Shown here piece by piece: positions 47,513 through 59,061 of a stretch of 64,000 nucleotides of DNA. Each line of letters starts with the position of its first letter. Positions within the stretch are counted from its first letter, which is position 1. Location of the stretch: the NCBI GenBank assembly GCA_022749755.1, contig CM040441.1:20275475-20339474 (forward strand), read 5' to 3'. The notes beneath the pieces were generated by a model. That model was given only the letters and a program-made list of their open reading frames with translations, did no database searches and was not told where the DNA came from. The position numbers and the translations under genes are program-made. The stretch is from Azadirachta indica. Lineage: Eukaryota; Streptophyta; Magnoliopsida; Sapindales; Meliaceae.

Positions 47513-50500
47513 ATGGCAAGTGATAATTGTGAAGGTGTTAGGTTGATTGTAAGATTTTTGAGGGAGATAGATGATTTAGGGCTAGCTAATCCTAATTACA
47601 TTAGTCTAGTGTTCATCTATAATGAGCTGAGTGAGGAGGTTTTTGATAAAAAGCTGTTGCTAGAGGAGAAATTTAAGAATTTGGTTGTTGTACCTGGGGA
47701 GTTTAAGAGAACTGAGTTAGTAATTGATATGCAACTATTGGATATGATAAAAAGATATAAGAAGGTGGAGTTATATGACATGGAGATTAAGGTCGATTAC
47801 TTTCCTTTGGGGATTATCACCCTGACATACCAGCTCAGCAAAATGAAGATCTTGGCCTACATGGTAACAATACAGCCAAGAGGACACTTTTTGAAAGCCA
47901 GCCAGATACCTACATAATAACACCTACTAAGGCCTAAACAGATTTCTAAATAGTAGCACCCACTGATTTACAAATAGATTCCTATAAAGCATCCCATATA
48001 ATAACCCAACAGATTGAATGGATCCCTATACATGGCCCGGAGCTTGGACTCCAATTGCAAGTTGTTAACCTAACCCAACCCATAAAATCATAGCCCACAG
48101 CCTTTGAGCATCCAAGACCTAAGCCCATAACCCATGAACATTTACCACCTAATTCTACATCCCTTAAGCATTTACCACCTAATCCCACAGCCTTTGAGCA
48201 TTCAGTACCTGATCCCACAACCCCTAAGTATTCAGAATATGAGCCCACAACCCCTAATGATTCAATACCTAAAATCTTAACAGCTGAGCATTCAGAACAT
48301 AAACCCACATCAACTCTGCATTCAAACCATGAGCCTAGAAATGACCATATCAAAAACAAACTAAATTACCATCAATAGTATATACCTGTTAGAGAAGTTG
48401 ATAATGAGAATGCTAAGTGGTCTAATGATGGCATTAATGGTGTAGATGGTGACACTGTACATGAAAATAATGCTGAATAAGTATATGAAATCAATGCTAA
48501 AGAATCTGTGAGTGATGACAGTGATGGACAATTATCTAATTACGAAAGTAATGACAGAGAGGAAAGCTTACTGACATCATCAAATGAAGAACCAACAAGC
48601 AAAAAATTCTTAAAACAAGCAAGGGCAGTCGGTAGGAAGATGTACAAAAAAGGTCTTAGTAGGGAGATAAGTTTCGTGGTTGGCCATGAATTTCCAACTA
48701 TTGCAAAATTCAAGGCAAAAATTAGAGAATATGTTCTTAGGAATAGGTTTCAACTTTTAAGGGAAAAAAAATGAGAAGAGAAGATTTATAAGGGAGTGCA
48801 AACATCTAAGTTGCCCTTGGAGAATTTATGCTGGTCTATACAAGGGTGGCTTACCCTTCATCATCAAGTAACTAAATGATGAACACACTTGCTTTGGTCA
48901 CAATAAGAATACAGATGCAACTAAGGAGTGGATTTTCTAGCAGCCTTAACTTATAACCCTTAGATGGGTGTTGATGCGATGAGGGATGAGCTTAACATAA
49001 GTATGGTGTGCATGTCCAAAAAAAGAAATTGTATAGCACAAAGATTAGGGCATTGTTTAGGTCAAGTGGAGAATTTGCACAATTATATGGCAAGTTTCTT
49101 CTGATGCTAGAATACTAACTGAGAGAAACTCAAGGGCAATGGTGAAGTTGCAGACTTACCATATAAGAAATACAATCAGGTTTAAGAGATTTTTTTTAAG
49201 TTTTCTAGCTTTAAAGCATGGGTTTCTGAATGGGTATAGAAGATTTATAGGACTGGATAAATGCCATTTGAAAGGACCACATGGAGGGGTCTTGTTATCT
49301 ACCATTACCTAGGATGCAAACAATAGAGTGTTTCTCATTTCTATTTACATCTATGAGGGTGAGAACTTAGAATCGTAGGGCTGGTTCTTGGAGTTGTTAG
49401 GGGATTATCTAGGCATTTAAAATGACAAGCAACTACGTTTATGATAGATAGATAAAAGGGCGTAATTAGGGGATTGGCTGAGCATTGAGAAGGGGCAAAT
49501 GTGAGGTATTGCGCAAGACATATTTATGCTAATATGCGAAGCTAACGGCCAGCAATTGTGTTAAAAGATTTGTTTTGGGCAGCAGCTAGATCAAGCAGCA
49601 AAGCAGATTTTTGCAAGTACATAGACATGATAAAATTTTTAAAAAAAAAAAAGAGGCTTATGATTGGCTACCCAAAATTCCTCTTAAGTTCTGATCTAGG
49701 CATGCATTTGATGCTGATTTAAAGTGTAAGCATCTAACAAACAATTTGACTAAGTCTTGGATTAGTTTGCTGAGTGATCATAGGGCCAAACTAGTGCTTA
49801 CTTTGTTATAGTACATAAGGAGGAAGGTAATGAAAAGAATGCACAAAAGAGTTTTTGAAGCAAAAAAATGGAAGTTTAACTTGCCACCATATGTGCACAA
49901 AAAGCTTGAGGCTATAGCAAAAACAGGAAGGCATTATAGGGTGATTTTAGCCTCTGACACTGAATTTAAGGTACTACAAAAGGGGAATAAGATATTTGTG
50001 GTTGATTTGTATAAGAAGGTATGTGATTGTAAGGCATATCAAGTTAGTGGTCTGCCCTGCAATCATGTGCTACCTTGCATTACATATGTTAGGCATGAAG
50101 TTATAGATTATGTCTCAGATAAGCTAAAGAAGAAAGTATATTTAAGAACTTATGAGCAAATCATTAAGCCTCTACTAGATAAGAGTACATGGCTCATTGT
50201 AGATGATTTCTTGATTGAGCCTCCAAAAGTGGTTTCTAAAGTTAGAAGGGCAAAATTGAAGAGAATGAAGGAGGCCACTGAAGGACAGCAACAAACAACC
50301 AATCTCAAATGTGGCTTACGCAAATAGAGTGAACACAACAGAAGATCATGCCCATTTATTTTAGACAATAAAAAAAGGGGTCTTAGGCCACCAAGAGCCA
50401 ATATGGTATAGTTTATGTTGGTATTATATTTTGTCAATATAATGTGTTTTTAAGAAATTATTATTTTCTAATATTTGGTTGGTTTAGCAAGCAAGATCCA

Positions 50501-50995
50501 GCTCATCAACAACACCACTATCAACTGCAATTGATTAAATTGCATGACCTGGCACATTAATTGTATGATTCTAGCAATGCTATTTATGCAAATCTTTTTT
50601 GGTTCATTATTTTGTTGCTATAACATATTTAAGATGATTATTAATTTGCATTATTTGGTTGCTTTGGTAGACTACAGTAAGTTCATCAGCAAAACCATCC
50701 ACTGCTGCAGCTTTAGTTGCACAACCTAGCCCACTTGTAAGCTTTTGATTATGCTATGACCGCAAATGTTTGCATTATAGTTTTCAATTTCTTGTTTTTT
50801 TTTTTTTATGGTTTTTGCCATTTAGTTGATTGTTTGGGTAGCAAATGTTATGTCCTTTTGGTTGTACCCAGGTTACTTCAAAGGGTGGGAGGATAACTTT
50901 AAAGGGAAGAAGGGCAGCACCAACCATGGGGACAACACCACAAACAGGGAGAGGGACAAGAGGAAGAGAGGGGAGGAAAGAAGGTAATTAAAATT
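47513..50995 (+). pseudogene. mudrA-type MULE transposase, decayed
   Basis: The ATG at 47513 opens an N-terminal segment to 47917 (134 codons, MASDNCEGVRLIVRF; function unknown). After a repeat tract, 48508-48774 holds the end of the acidic linker and the MuDR N-terminal domain (FVVGHEFPTIAKFKAKIREY). The catalytic domain has GLDKCHLKGPHGG at 49251-49289 (first Asp), TFMIDR near 49440 (second Asp) and YCARHIYANMR near 49510. At the third acidic position (usually NNLxESxN) it reads NNLTKSWIS near 49745, Glu to Lys. The SWIM zinc finger CDCKAYQVSGLPCNHVLPC lies at about 50020-50080 in a 165-codon open part (49830-50327). A TAG at 50325 splits a zinc knuckle. A Gly/Arg-rich tail (GRGTRGREGRKE) ends near 50980 after likely introns. 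Confidence 0.9.
48093..48333 (+). repeat. eight 30-bp tandem repeats within the transposase gene
   Basis: Exact 30-bp period, unit like AATCCCACAGCCTTTGAGCA plus TTCAGTACCT. In the transposase frame it codes for ten-residue units such as NPTAFEHSVP, DPTTPKYSEY and KPITHEHLPP, a proline-rich linker between the N-terminal and MuDR domains. Confidence 0.9.
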
Positions 50996-51009
50996 CACTT
51001 AATTTCTAG

Positions 51010-51190
51010 TGAAATACATGAGTTAGAATATTGTTTTTGTTTTTTCGTCAGTGACTAATTTGGAATATAATCTTTGTTTTTTGGGCTAGTAAATGATTTG
51101 AAATATAGATTTTGTTTCTTTGGTTAGCCAAATAGGTTGGAATATAGTTTTTGTTTTTTGGTCAGTCAAATAGGTTAGAACATAGGAATG
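51010..51190. repeat. short AT-rich tandem repeats downstream of the transposase
   Basis: Three to four units of about 45-60 bp: TTTTTGTTTTTTCGTCAGTG, TTTGTTTTTTGGGCTAGTAA, TTTGTTTCTTTGGTTAGCCA and TTTTTGTTTTTTGGTCAGTC, each followed by a GGAATATA- or GAAATATA-like stretch. Confidence 0.65.
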
Positions 51191-51375
51191 GATTTATTTT
51201 TGCATATAGCATTTGTTTGGACTTATGATGTGTGCACAGAGTATTTGTGTTCACTAAAGCATCACTTTTGTATCTTATGAAACATTTGGCACTTGATGTA
51301 ATTATGAATTACACATGTTACATATTCTACATATAACATTGCATTGATCTTTTACAAATACTTTGACATCAATAC

Positions 51376-51786
51376 CTATAGATGTAATATTACTACAACA
51401 AGAGTTATAATCAGAAGCTTTTTAATTACTACGACATTGTCTTTAATTACCTTTAATTTGTTATCACTTGCTTTCAAGTTCATAGGTGATTGCAATTCTA
51501 GTTCAGCATTTACTGTATGATTGGAGTTGGTTCCTTCATCTGAGACATTTTTAATAACATTACTATTATTTGCTACAGCAATCATGTGCAAATTGATGTC
51601 ATTTGCATTTGGATTCCATCAACTGAACCATAAGCATTTCCCTGATTTATATTTGAAAAATATCTTGTTTGGGTTGTCACCTGTTTTGGAAATCTTAATG
51701 CAAGCCCTCTTATGGCAAAAACAATACTTATTTCTAAATTTTATGCCTCCATCATTTAACTTTAACTTTTGGCATGAAGCACTCAT
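51376..51786 (-). pseudogene. zf-GRF zinc-finger protein with C-terminal hydrophobic tail, carried by the MULE
   Basis: The minus-strand ATG at 51786-51784 opens a frame to TAG at 51378-51376 (137 codons), interrupted only by TGA at 51621-51619, probably a former Trp. Residues 20-54 fit the zf-GRF pattern: CFC at 22-24, ISKTGDNPNKIFF (usually NPGRxFYxC), then KCLWFS with Cys51. The third Cys position is Tyr46 and the GRF triad is degraded. The middle is polar. The end has a short LKVIKDNVVVIKK stretch followed by LLIITLVVVILHL, a likely membrane segment. Small plant proteins with zf-GRF, coiled coil and C-terminal membrane segment are a known group of unknown function. It converges on the transposase gene and lies about 400 bp inside the right end. 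Confidence 0.75.
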
Positions 51787-52071
51787 TTCAAAAGTAAAAT
51801 AAATGAATTTGGATTTGTGTTTATGTGGCAAGTGAAATAAGCATTTTGGATGCTAAGAAACCAATTTATATTGCTTGCTTCAACGGTCAAAAACAAGTAA
51901 AAAACGGTCACATTTTCAACTTATGTGAAAATTATAATTTTGCCCTTATAATATTTAGTGCTTAAAAGATTCATTGAGGGCATGTTCATCGATACATCTC
52001 CACCAACATTTATACTCATTGTGTAACAAAAAGACAAAGGATATTTGTGTCATTTCATTGGTCAAGGCAAT

Positions 52072-52188
52072 CAGACCATAATGGGAATGAAAAAATATAA
52101 CGAAAGGGGTGTCACTGACAAATATTTTGGCTTCAAGGTTATATTTGACATTTATTTTCAAAAGTGGAGGTTCATATGTCATTTTCCT
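52072..52188 (-). repeat. MULE right terminal inverted repeat
   Basis: Reverse complement of the left end; see 46409-46525. Confidence 0.9.
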
Positions 52189-54285
52189 AAATATTTATAA
52201 TTTTCAATAAAATTTTTCAAATTTGCACAATTAGATTTGATTTACTATTCAAATATTTAATTAGTTTTTACTTGTGATAATTTAGATAATTAATGATTAA
52301 ATAAATAATTATTTAAAATTTTAATAAGAATATTATTTATATAATTCAATCAAATCTTATCATCTATCACCCCAAACAAAAATAATATTTCAACCTAATC
52401 CTATCATATCTCAAGTGAATGGTAAATTTATGTGATAAACAACCTTAAAAATTGTGCATCATTTGGGATATATATATACATTTATATATACATAGAGAGA
52501 GAGAGAGGTTCAGCAATGTCTTTAAATATATACAATTTCTTAGTAGGCCTAGTAAATATGGATAAATGTAACAATTTAAATATAATGTATGTCATTAATG
52601 TATAATTAAGGTACCAATTAATGCACATATGAGATATAATCTCAGCCTCAATATTAGAAGTGTTGAAATCCAAATATGTATAAATGATGTAAAAAAGGGT
52701 TAGTCAAGGAGAAGTCATTGTATGTTTTATTTTAGAAAAATAAGAACTGCCCCTGATTGTTTACGTTTTTACCACTTATCTCCCTAATATTTGAAAACTA
52801 CATTTTACTCCCTTATGTTATAACTCTTAACACTAACATTTCACTTTTTGGAGACAAATTACTTTATTGCCCTAAAAATAGAAATAGACTTACACCATAA
52901 CTTTGTCCAACTAAATTTTTTTAAAAGAAAAAACAAATTATTTATGGTTACAGAGGTTTGAACCTTTCATCTCAATATTTAAAATTCAAATTTAAACTAT
53001 TAAACTACATTGATAATAACTGTTAATTATGTACATTTCGTTATTTGTTTTGAGCATATATTGGATACATGATTAAATAAATATCGTTACAAAATACTCA
53101 AACAAATAATTAGAATAAAATCGTTTAATGAAAAGTAATTTCAACTTAAAAAATTAATAACAATAAAAAAATTAAAGTCATATTGTAATAAATTTATTTC
53201 TTTTCATTTTGTTTTAAATTTTACAATAAAATTAAATAAGAAAGAATAAAATCTAAATTTCTTGTAAAAATAATTTATGAACAGGATGTCACGTAAAAAC
53301 TAATAATGAATGAGATTTTTTGCAAATTGTTATAATCTAAAAGCATATTATTCAATATTTATTGTAAATTTAAGAATTAGAATTAAAATTAAGAAAATGA
53401 TAGTCATAATAAAGTTCATTTTTAATAATTTTGCATTAGTTTTTAAAAAATTTAAATAAATTTTTTTATTTAAACTTTTTATTAGATAATTATACTTTCA
53501 TTATTGTTTATAATTTTTTGGAATCATTATTAATTTAATCATCAATCTAATGTATACAACATATAACATGGTGCATGTGTATTTAATTAATTAGTTAATT
53601 TAGTAGTAAAAAATTTAATTTATGACAATATGGTGCTCATAGATTGTTTATTTAATGGATGAATTTTGATCACAACGAATTTTGGAAATGGAAATATAGG
53701 AGTTGGTTTCTAACGACTACAAGAATATGAATTGATTTGTTTGTACGACTATCGTGGATAGTAAAGTAAAACTTTTACTTGTCAAAAGATGGATTTTGTT
53801 CATTGCAAAAAGTAAACATGGACCCCCCATCAGAAACTTAAAAATCATGAATAAGTTATAGTTTTTTAATTTGAAACCATTGTCTTTATAACGAGAATGG
53901 AACACGGGGGGTATTTTGGTCATTTCATAAGAATTAGATAAACAACTAACTATCCAAGAAAGATACGTGCATATTTCTCCAAATCTTCTATCTAATCTAC
54001 GTGTAACTTAAAAAGTTTCAAAAACTTGAGAAAAGAGGTATGTGTTAATTTCCTTATTTTGTTATTTTTATTTTTATATTACCGATTACTACGTCCGTTT
54101 TAATACTAACCATAAGAAAATAATATAAAAGATGCATTTGGCAATTAATTTCAACTCAAGCGTTATTTGCACTAGAAAAAACATTGGAAAGAGAAGAAAA
54201 TTGTATTTGTAGTTGACTTTTGCCCCAAATAGTAAATGCGTGTGAATTACTAATTTTAGTAAGAGAAGTTATATTTAGGCCCTAT
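52189..54285. repeat. segmental repeat, copy 4, part right of the MULE
   Basis: It continues copy 3 from AAACATTTA (42930) onward: AATTTTCAATAAAATTTTTC, CTTATCATCTAT, then the microsatellite at 52468-52508 and a block matching 43250-44555. 53150-53625 is present here and in copy 2 (40660-41090) but missing from copy 3. Noncoding. Confidence 0.8.
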
Positions 54286-55270
54286 TTGGTATCGAATATA
54301 AGAAAATGATAGAAGAAATCTATCGTATCTTATGTTTGGTGACAAAAAATAGGGTGGGTAATTAAGTAGTGGGTCTCAGTAATCCCATCTAAGGCCCACT
54401 ATATAGTATGCATTTAAAGTGGAGGTAGCAATTCGAATAAACGAATCGAATTTAGACCGACATAAATACAATTCATTTATTATTCATATAAATACTTTTA
54501 AATTAGAATAAGATCTGCTTATTTAGATATAATTTGTTTAAACACTATTATTCCTTTAAAACACAATTATTCATTTAAACACAATTCATTTAAAATATTA
54601 ATACCATTCTTTTAACTTAATAATTATTGTTAAAGCCTTTAAGATATTAAAAATAGCATATTTTAGCAAACATAATATATATTTAACAATTACATCCTTA
54701 TATTACGGGTTGTTTGTAATAAATAAATTTATACTACATATTTTTCTAAAATTTAATAAAATATATATAATTATTCGTTTATTCATTTAAAACATGATTA
54801 TTCGTTTAATTAATCATGTGTTAAATGAATAATCATATCTTGCAAGTCAAACATGGATACGACACAAATAATAATCGTATCAACACGAATACGATACGAT
54901 TATTATTTGTGTCAAGATTTTCAAATTTGAATTTATTTAATAGCATACACACACACATAGAGAGAGAGAGAGAGAGTGAGTGAGTGAGTGAGATAAAAAA
55001 CCTCTTTAACTATATACAATTTTTTAGTAGGCCGATTATATATGAATAAATGTAACAGATTAAATATAGCACATGTCATTAATGTAAAATTAATGTACCA
55101 ATTAATGCACATATGTGAGATATAATCTAGTCTCAATATTAAAAGTGTTAAAATTCAAATATTTATAAATGATGTAAAAAAGGGTAAAGTTAAAAGGTCA
55201 TTAATCCTTTCTTTATAATTGATAGATATCATTAAATTTGTGCAATTTAATAGTTAAATCTAACGTCAAT
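54286..55270. repeat. segmental repeat, copy 5, internally deleted
   Basis: It begins like 44556 (GGCCCTATTTGGTATCG at 54278) and includes a truncated hAT-like element (54420-54943). It then jumps directly to the microsatellite and following block (54944-55200) that matches 43250-43450. The part corresponding to 45257-52470 is missing. Confidence 0.75.
54944..54993. repeat. (CA)n(GA)n(GTGA)n microsatellite
   Basis: CACACACAC, then a GAGAGA run, then repeated GTGA. It sits at the deletion junction of copy 5. Confidence 0.9.
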
Positions 55271-57100
55271 AAATAGCATTTAATTCTATGAATTTATGAA
55301 TCTTATCTATCCTTAGATTGTATGAATATATTTGATGAAAATTTAAGAAAAGGCTATGATTAAATGGAATTAATGATATAGATTTATCTTAATAGTATTT
55401 ATCTCCCTTTCCTAATTTCTTCCTCTTCATCCCTAACACTCAAACATTATTTCATCGTCCCTTCTCCTAACTTTTTTAGAGGATTAAAGAGATCTTATCA
55501 AAATTCTCTCTACAAATAATGAAGAAACTAATCAAAATTCTTAAGCAATTACATTATATGGGTAATGAATTTTATTGTTTTTGTACTTGCAATTGTTTTA
55601 GGTCTTCCATATTTTGTTAAGCTAATGTAAGATAATTGTTTGAACTTGATTTTATTTATTAGTAATTTTATATATTAGATCATATAGATTTTATCCAACT
55701 GATTTTTCTTATACTTGTTATCAGAGCCATTATATAAATCTAATGTATGAACTTGAATTTTTTTTTTTTATATAGAATATACTTGTATTAATTAGCTACA
55801 ATCATGCAAAAATATTAGTTTTTATGAATTTAAATATAATGTGACATTGTAATTCATTTTGCAACTATTTATATTAAGGTTTTAAATTTATTGGATTTAA
55901 TTATTCGCAAAGTTTTCTATTAAAATATTATAGGTACATAGTATAAAACGAAGATTTTAAAGTTGAAATTTCATTTAAAAGTGTATAAAAAAAATAAATT
56001 TATCAAATCTAAAAGAATATCCTAAGTTGAAGAGTGGGGTAACATACTTTTGCAAAATACATGTATGATAGATAGAATTTACTAATTTTAGTCCGCATTA
56101 ATGTAAAACTATACTTGATAAGTTGACCAATTTCTTATATTATTTATAGACCTTGGATTTAACTATTTTTAACAGTTTAAATTAAATTTAATATATAATT
56201 AATGTACTGTAATTAATAATGAATAAATTATATAAAAAATTATGGAAAGTTAATGAATCTCATAATTTTAAGTCCGCTGCTTCAATTATAATTTTCCTAC
56301 CTTTACAAGGAAAGGTCCTTTCCAGAAAGGAAGATTTTCCTAAAACAAAAAGGAACATATCTCCCCAATCATTTTCGAGATGAAAAAACACCTTTTACTT
56401 TATAACAACACTATGCCTTACGAAATGCAAAGTGGGAAACAAGATATTTCATATTTAAGAGTTTTAATAAGACGATCTTTTTATTAGTCATTTGATTATT
56501 CCACTTCATAATATAATTTATTTTTATTAAAATCATTATATTACCCCGTTGAATTATATTAATTTTAAAAGTTAAATTTATTAAATTACTTTCTATCTAA
56601 ATTTGCAAATACTCCATCGAATATGGAGGTCAATGTCCGTAGTCTCTTCTCCATAATAATAGCCTACTTCCAAAATATTTTAGATGATTTTCAACCACCA
56701 CTCACAAGCATACAAAAAGTGGGGAAAGATAGCAAACGAAAGCATAAATAATTGAAAGAAGAAAAATACAAACTTCCCATCACTTTAAACCATAGACAAG
56801 TAGATATGGTTGCTTCCTTGCCAAAAAGACTTTTCTCCGAATATAATTTCATTAAAAAAATAAATAAAAATAGGTAATCCTACCAGAACACACAATCCAA
56901 CCAACAAAGAGAAAATAGAATGCCTGATATTTGCTACAACACTATAATTCTTATTCAGATGACACAAATTTTAGCTTGAGCAACGATCTAAAATTTGTTA
57001 TGGCTGTATGGAAAGTTCAATATCATGGTAAATTATATGTACAGAAAACCGAAAGCCAAACCAATACCTATGATTATAGTGGATACAAAGATAACTAACT
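55271..57100. other. AT-rich spacer downstream of the J20 gene
   Basis: No recognisable gene. Short open frames are AT-rich accidents. A small palindrome GGAAAGGTCCTTTCC lies near 56311. The part next to 57247 should include the J20 3' untranslated region; no canonical AATAAA is obvious there. Confidence 0.45.
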
Positions 57101-57246
57101 ACATATTTACTATGTTGATAACTGTTATTTACCAGTAGAAAGTACTTTGCTCTTCTCTTCCTAGCAATGCTTTCCTTTCCCAACAAAACCTATCCAACGA
57201 AGGTAGAAATTCGATATGTATTTACAGAGTAGAAATGGAAACATAT

Positions 57247-59003
57247 CTATAACTCTTTCGACAGTTCGTCCCTTTGCCTGCGCATTCGAGCTCCCCATGA
57301 CATGTTTCCTCTTGAATCCTTGTTCATGCTTCTTCTCTTCAGCTCTGATATCTGGCTTTGCCAACGATTCTTCCACTCGCTTTTCTCTTCCATGTCCTGA
57401 GTGCAGTAGCAAACTCAAATGAGTATTGGTTTTAAAGTGCAGTGATACTGCATTTTTAATAGGCAGAAATAGGCAAACACCACAGGTGAATTTGAAATCC
57501 AATGAGTGCGTATCAGTCCAGTAATGCAAGCTAATTTCAGTAACAAACTCTCAGGGAATGAAGAGAATAAAATTTGAAAGAGAGTACAACATAAACGGAA
57601 AAATTAGCCCCCATTTTCAATAAGTCTAATATATCAAGAAGATATCTTTCTAACCTAAAAAAATGAGGCAATTCCAAATTTGCATTGGAATGAGATGATT
57701 GCTATATACCAAGAAGCAAGATTGCTTGAAAATCACAGATCATAAATCAAGAAACTATTGGAATTATTAAAATGAAATTTAAAAACAAAAGGATGATGAG
57801 CAATAATCTTTAAAATGAAAATCGAGACAGCACTAAGAATGCTTCCAAGCCTTATTTACAACTCGGCAAAATACTTCAGAGAAATATATGCTCCTGTTGA
57901 AGCATGCTACTAAATATTCTCCATTTCATCCAAAAAACATAAACATAATAGGCATTTAATGACAAACACAAAACCAGTTTCCCAGATTACCAACCATAAT
58001 TAAACTGACATAAAACTGGAAATGGTTGCGCACGAAAAAGGCGAAAAGCCCAGAAATTGAAGCTTGGCTTCTTGTTTGGCAATAATACTTGAAAGATTAT
58101 TTAAAGACAATGGTTTACTAATTTTACAAAGAAATATAGTTCAAATTTCAGTCATTTTATTTTGAATTTTTTCCGCAACCAAATAGAAGATTGTAAAACT
58201 CATTCTTATCTAAAATCAAACAATTTACTTAACTGCAAATTCTCAAAAACTCACTCGAAACAATTCCGCAGCAAGCAATCCCCATACTCATCCAAGTTCA
58301 ATTCAATTCTTGCATAGAAATAACAAATTAACTTATATTACTGCAAAACCGATCTCTAATTAGCCTTAACCATATCAATTCCAACAGAAATTAAAAAAAA
58401 AAAAAAAAAAATCAGAAATCCAAAGAAAAGCACAAAAGCTCATCTCACCCAAATCAATTCTCCTAGAAAACTAAAAAAAAAATAACTCACACCCACATAA
58501 AAAACAAAGGAAAATCAAACACTATTCGCACACAGAGAGCATAAACATAAATAAACAAATACCACATCGTTTTGGTAGCGTCTTCTAGCCGAGAAGGCGA
58601 GGTGAAGTCCCTTGGACAAGTCCCGGTCATATAGAGCACGCCTTCTAGGATCCGACAGCGTTTCATAAGCCTCCTGTACCCGAATAAACCGTTGCGTATA
58701 CTCTTCGACCCGATCCGGAGGCGAGACGTCAGGGTGGTACTTGCGCGCCAGCTGCTTGTACGCCTGCTTTATCTCCGGCAAGGTACCGGTCTCTGGTATG
58801 CCCAACAACTCGTAGAAACTGATCTGCGTCGTCGATTGTCTAACGAAAGCAGCATCGTTGATTTTCGCCTTCACTTTGAACGATCCGACTGAAATTCGGG
58901 TCGGGCACTTTGCGTAACGAAATGGGTCCACCGTTCTCACGGGGAAGAAGCGAGAATCGCTTCCAGGAATAATCAATCCATAGCTGTAGCTACTGCAACG
59001 CAT
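57247..59003 (-). CDS. J20: chloroplast J-domain protein, DnaJ 20 (J20) type, two exons
   Basis: Exon 1 is 59003-58563 (147 codons) and exon 2 is 57396-57247 (49 codons plus TAG), joined across a 1166-bp intron: 196 residues, very close to Arabidopsis J20. Residues 1-50 are Ser/Arg/Val-rich with few acids, a plausible chloroplast transit peptide. The J domain is residues 62-127 with the catalytic HPD at 90-92, in KQLARKYHPDVSPPDRVEEY, and ends EAYETLSDPRRRALYDRDL. Exon 2 gives EEKSEWKNRWQSQISELKRR and MSWGARMRRQRDEL, the family C-terminal signature. J20 proteins stimulate chloroplast Hsp70; in Arabidopsis J20 delivers inactive DXS, the first MEP-pathway enzyme, to Hsp70. Donor GTG|GTATTT was preferred over GAT|GTGGTA three bases earlier; both keep frame. 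The only intact host gene in the window. Confidence 0.95.
57397..58562 (-). other. J20 intron
   Basis: It runs from GTATTTGTTTATT to ACTGCACTCAG on the minus strand. AT-rich, with A-runs near 58390-58410. Phase 0, splitting the protein between J domain and C-terminal tail. Confidence 0.88.
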
Positions 59004-59061
59004 CTTCTTTGTTGTGTTATTGTTCAGCTGCCTTTCTGTTTCTAGCCTTCTTTCCTTTTCG

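Larger units (their letters stand above)
46409..52188 (+). mobile_element. Mutator-like element (MULE) carrying two genes
   Basis: It is 5780 bp. Terminal inverted repeats of about 110-120 bp: GGGAGAATGACATATGAACC at the left; the reverse complement of the right end reads AGGAAAATGACATATGAACC, and homology continues through AAGCCAAAATATTTGTCA and GACACCCCTT. The 9-bp duplication is AAACATCTA (46400-46408) and AAATATTTA (52189-52197); the sister copy holds AAACATTTA once at 42930-42938. Inside are a mudrA-type transposase pseudogene (plus strand) and a convergent zf-GRF frame (minus strand). Confidence 0.95.

Noticed and set aside
47982..48359. Open frame of 125 codons, Gly/Cys/Val-rich, minus strand
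   Set aside because: It is the antisense reading of the 30-bp repeats in the MULE transposase; the repeat period keeps it open.
56300..56345. Small palindrome GGAAAGGTCCTTTCC as a terminator or microRNA hairpin
   Set aside because: Too short and isolated; nothing else supports a function.
57161..57529. Open frame of 122 codons on the minus strand over J20 exon 2
   Set aside because: It uses a different frame from the conserved exon, which reads EEKSEWKN… MSWGARMRRQ; its composition has no family resemblance.
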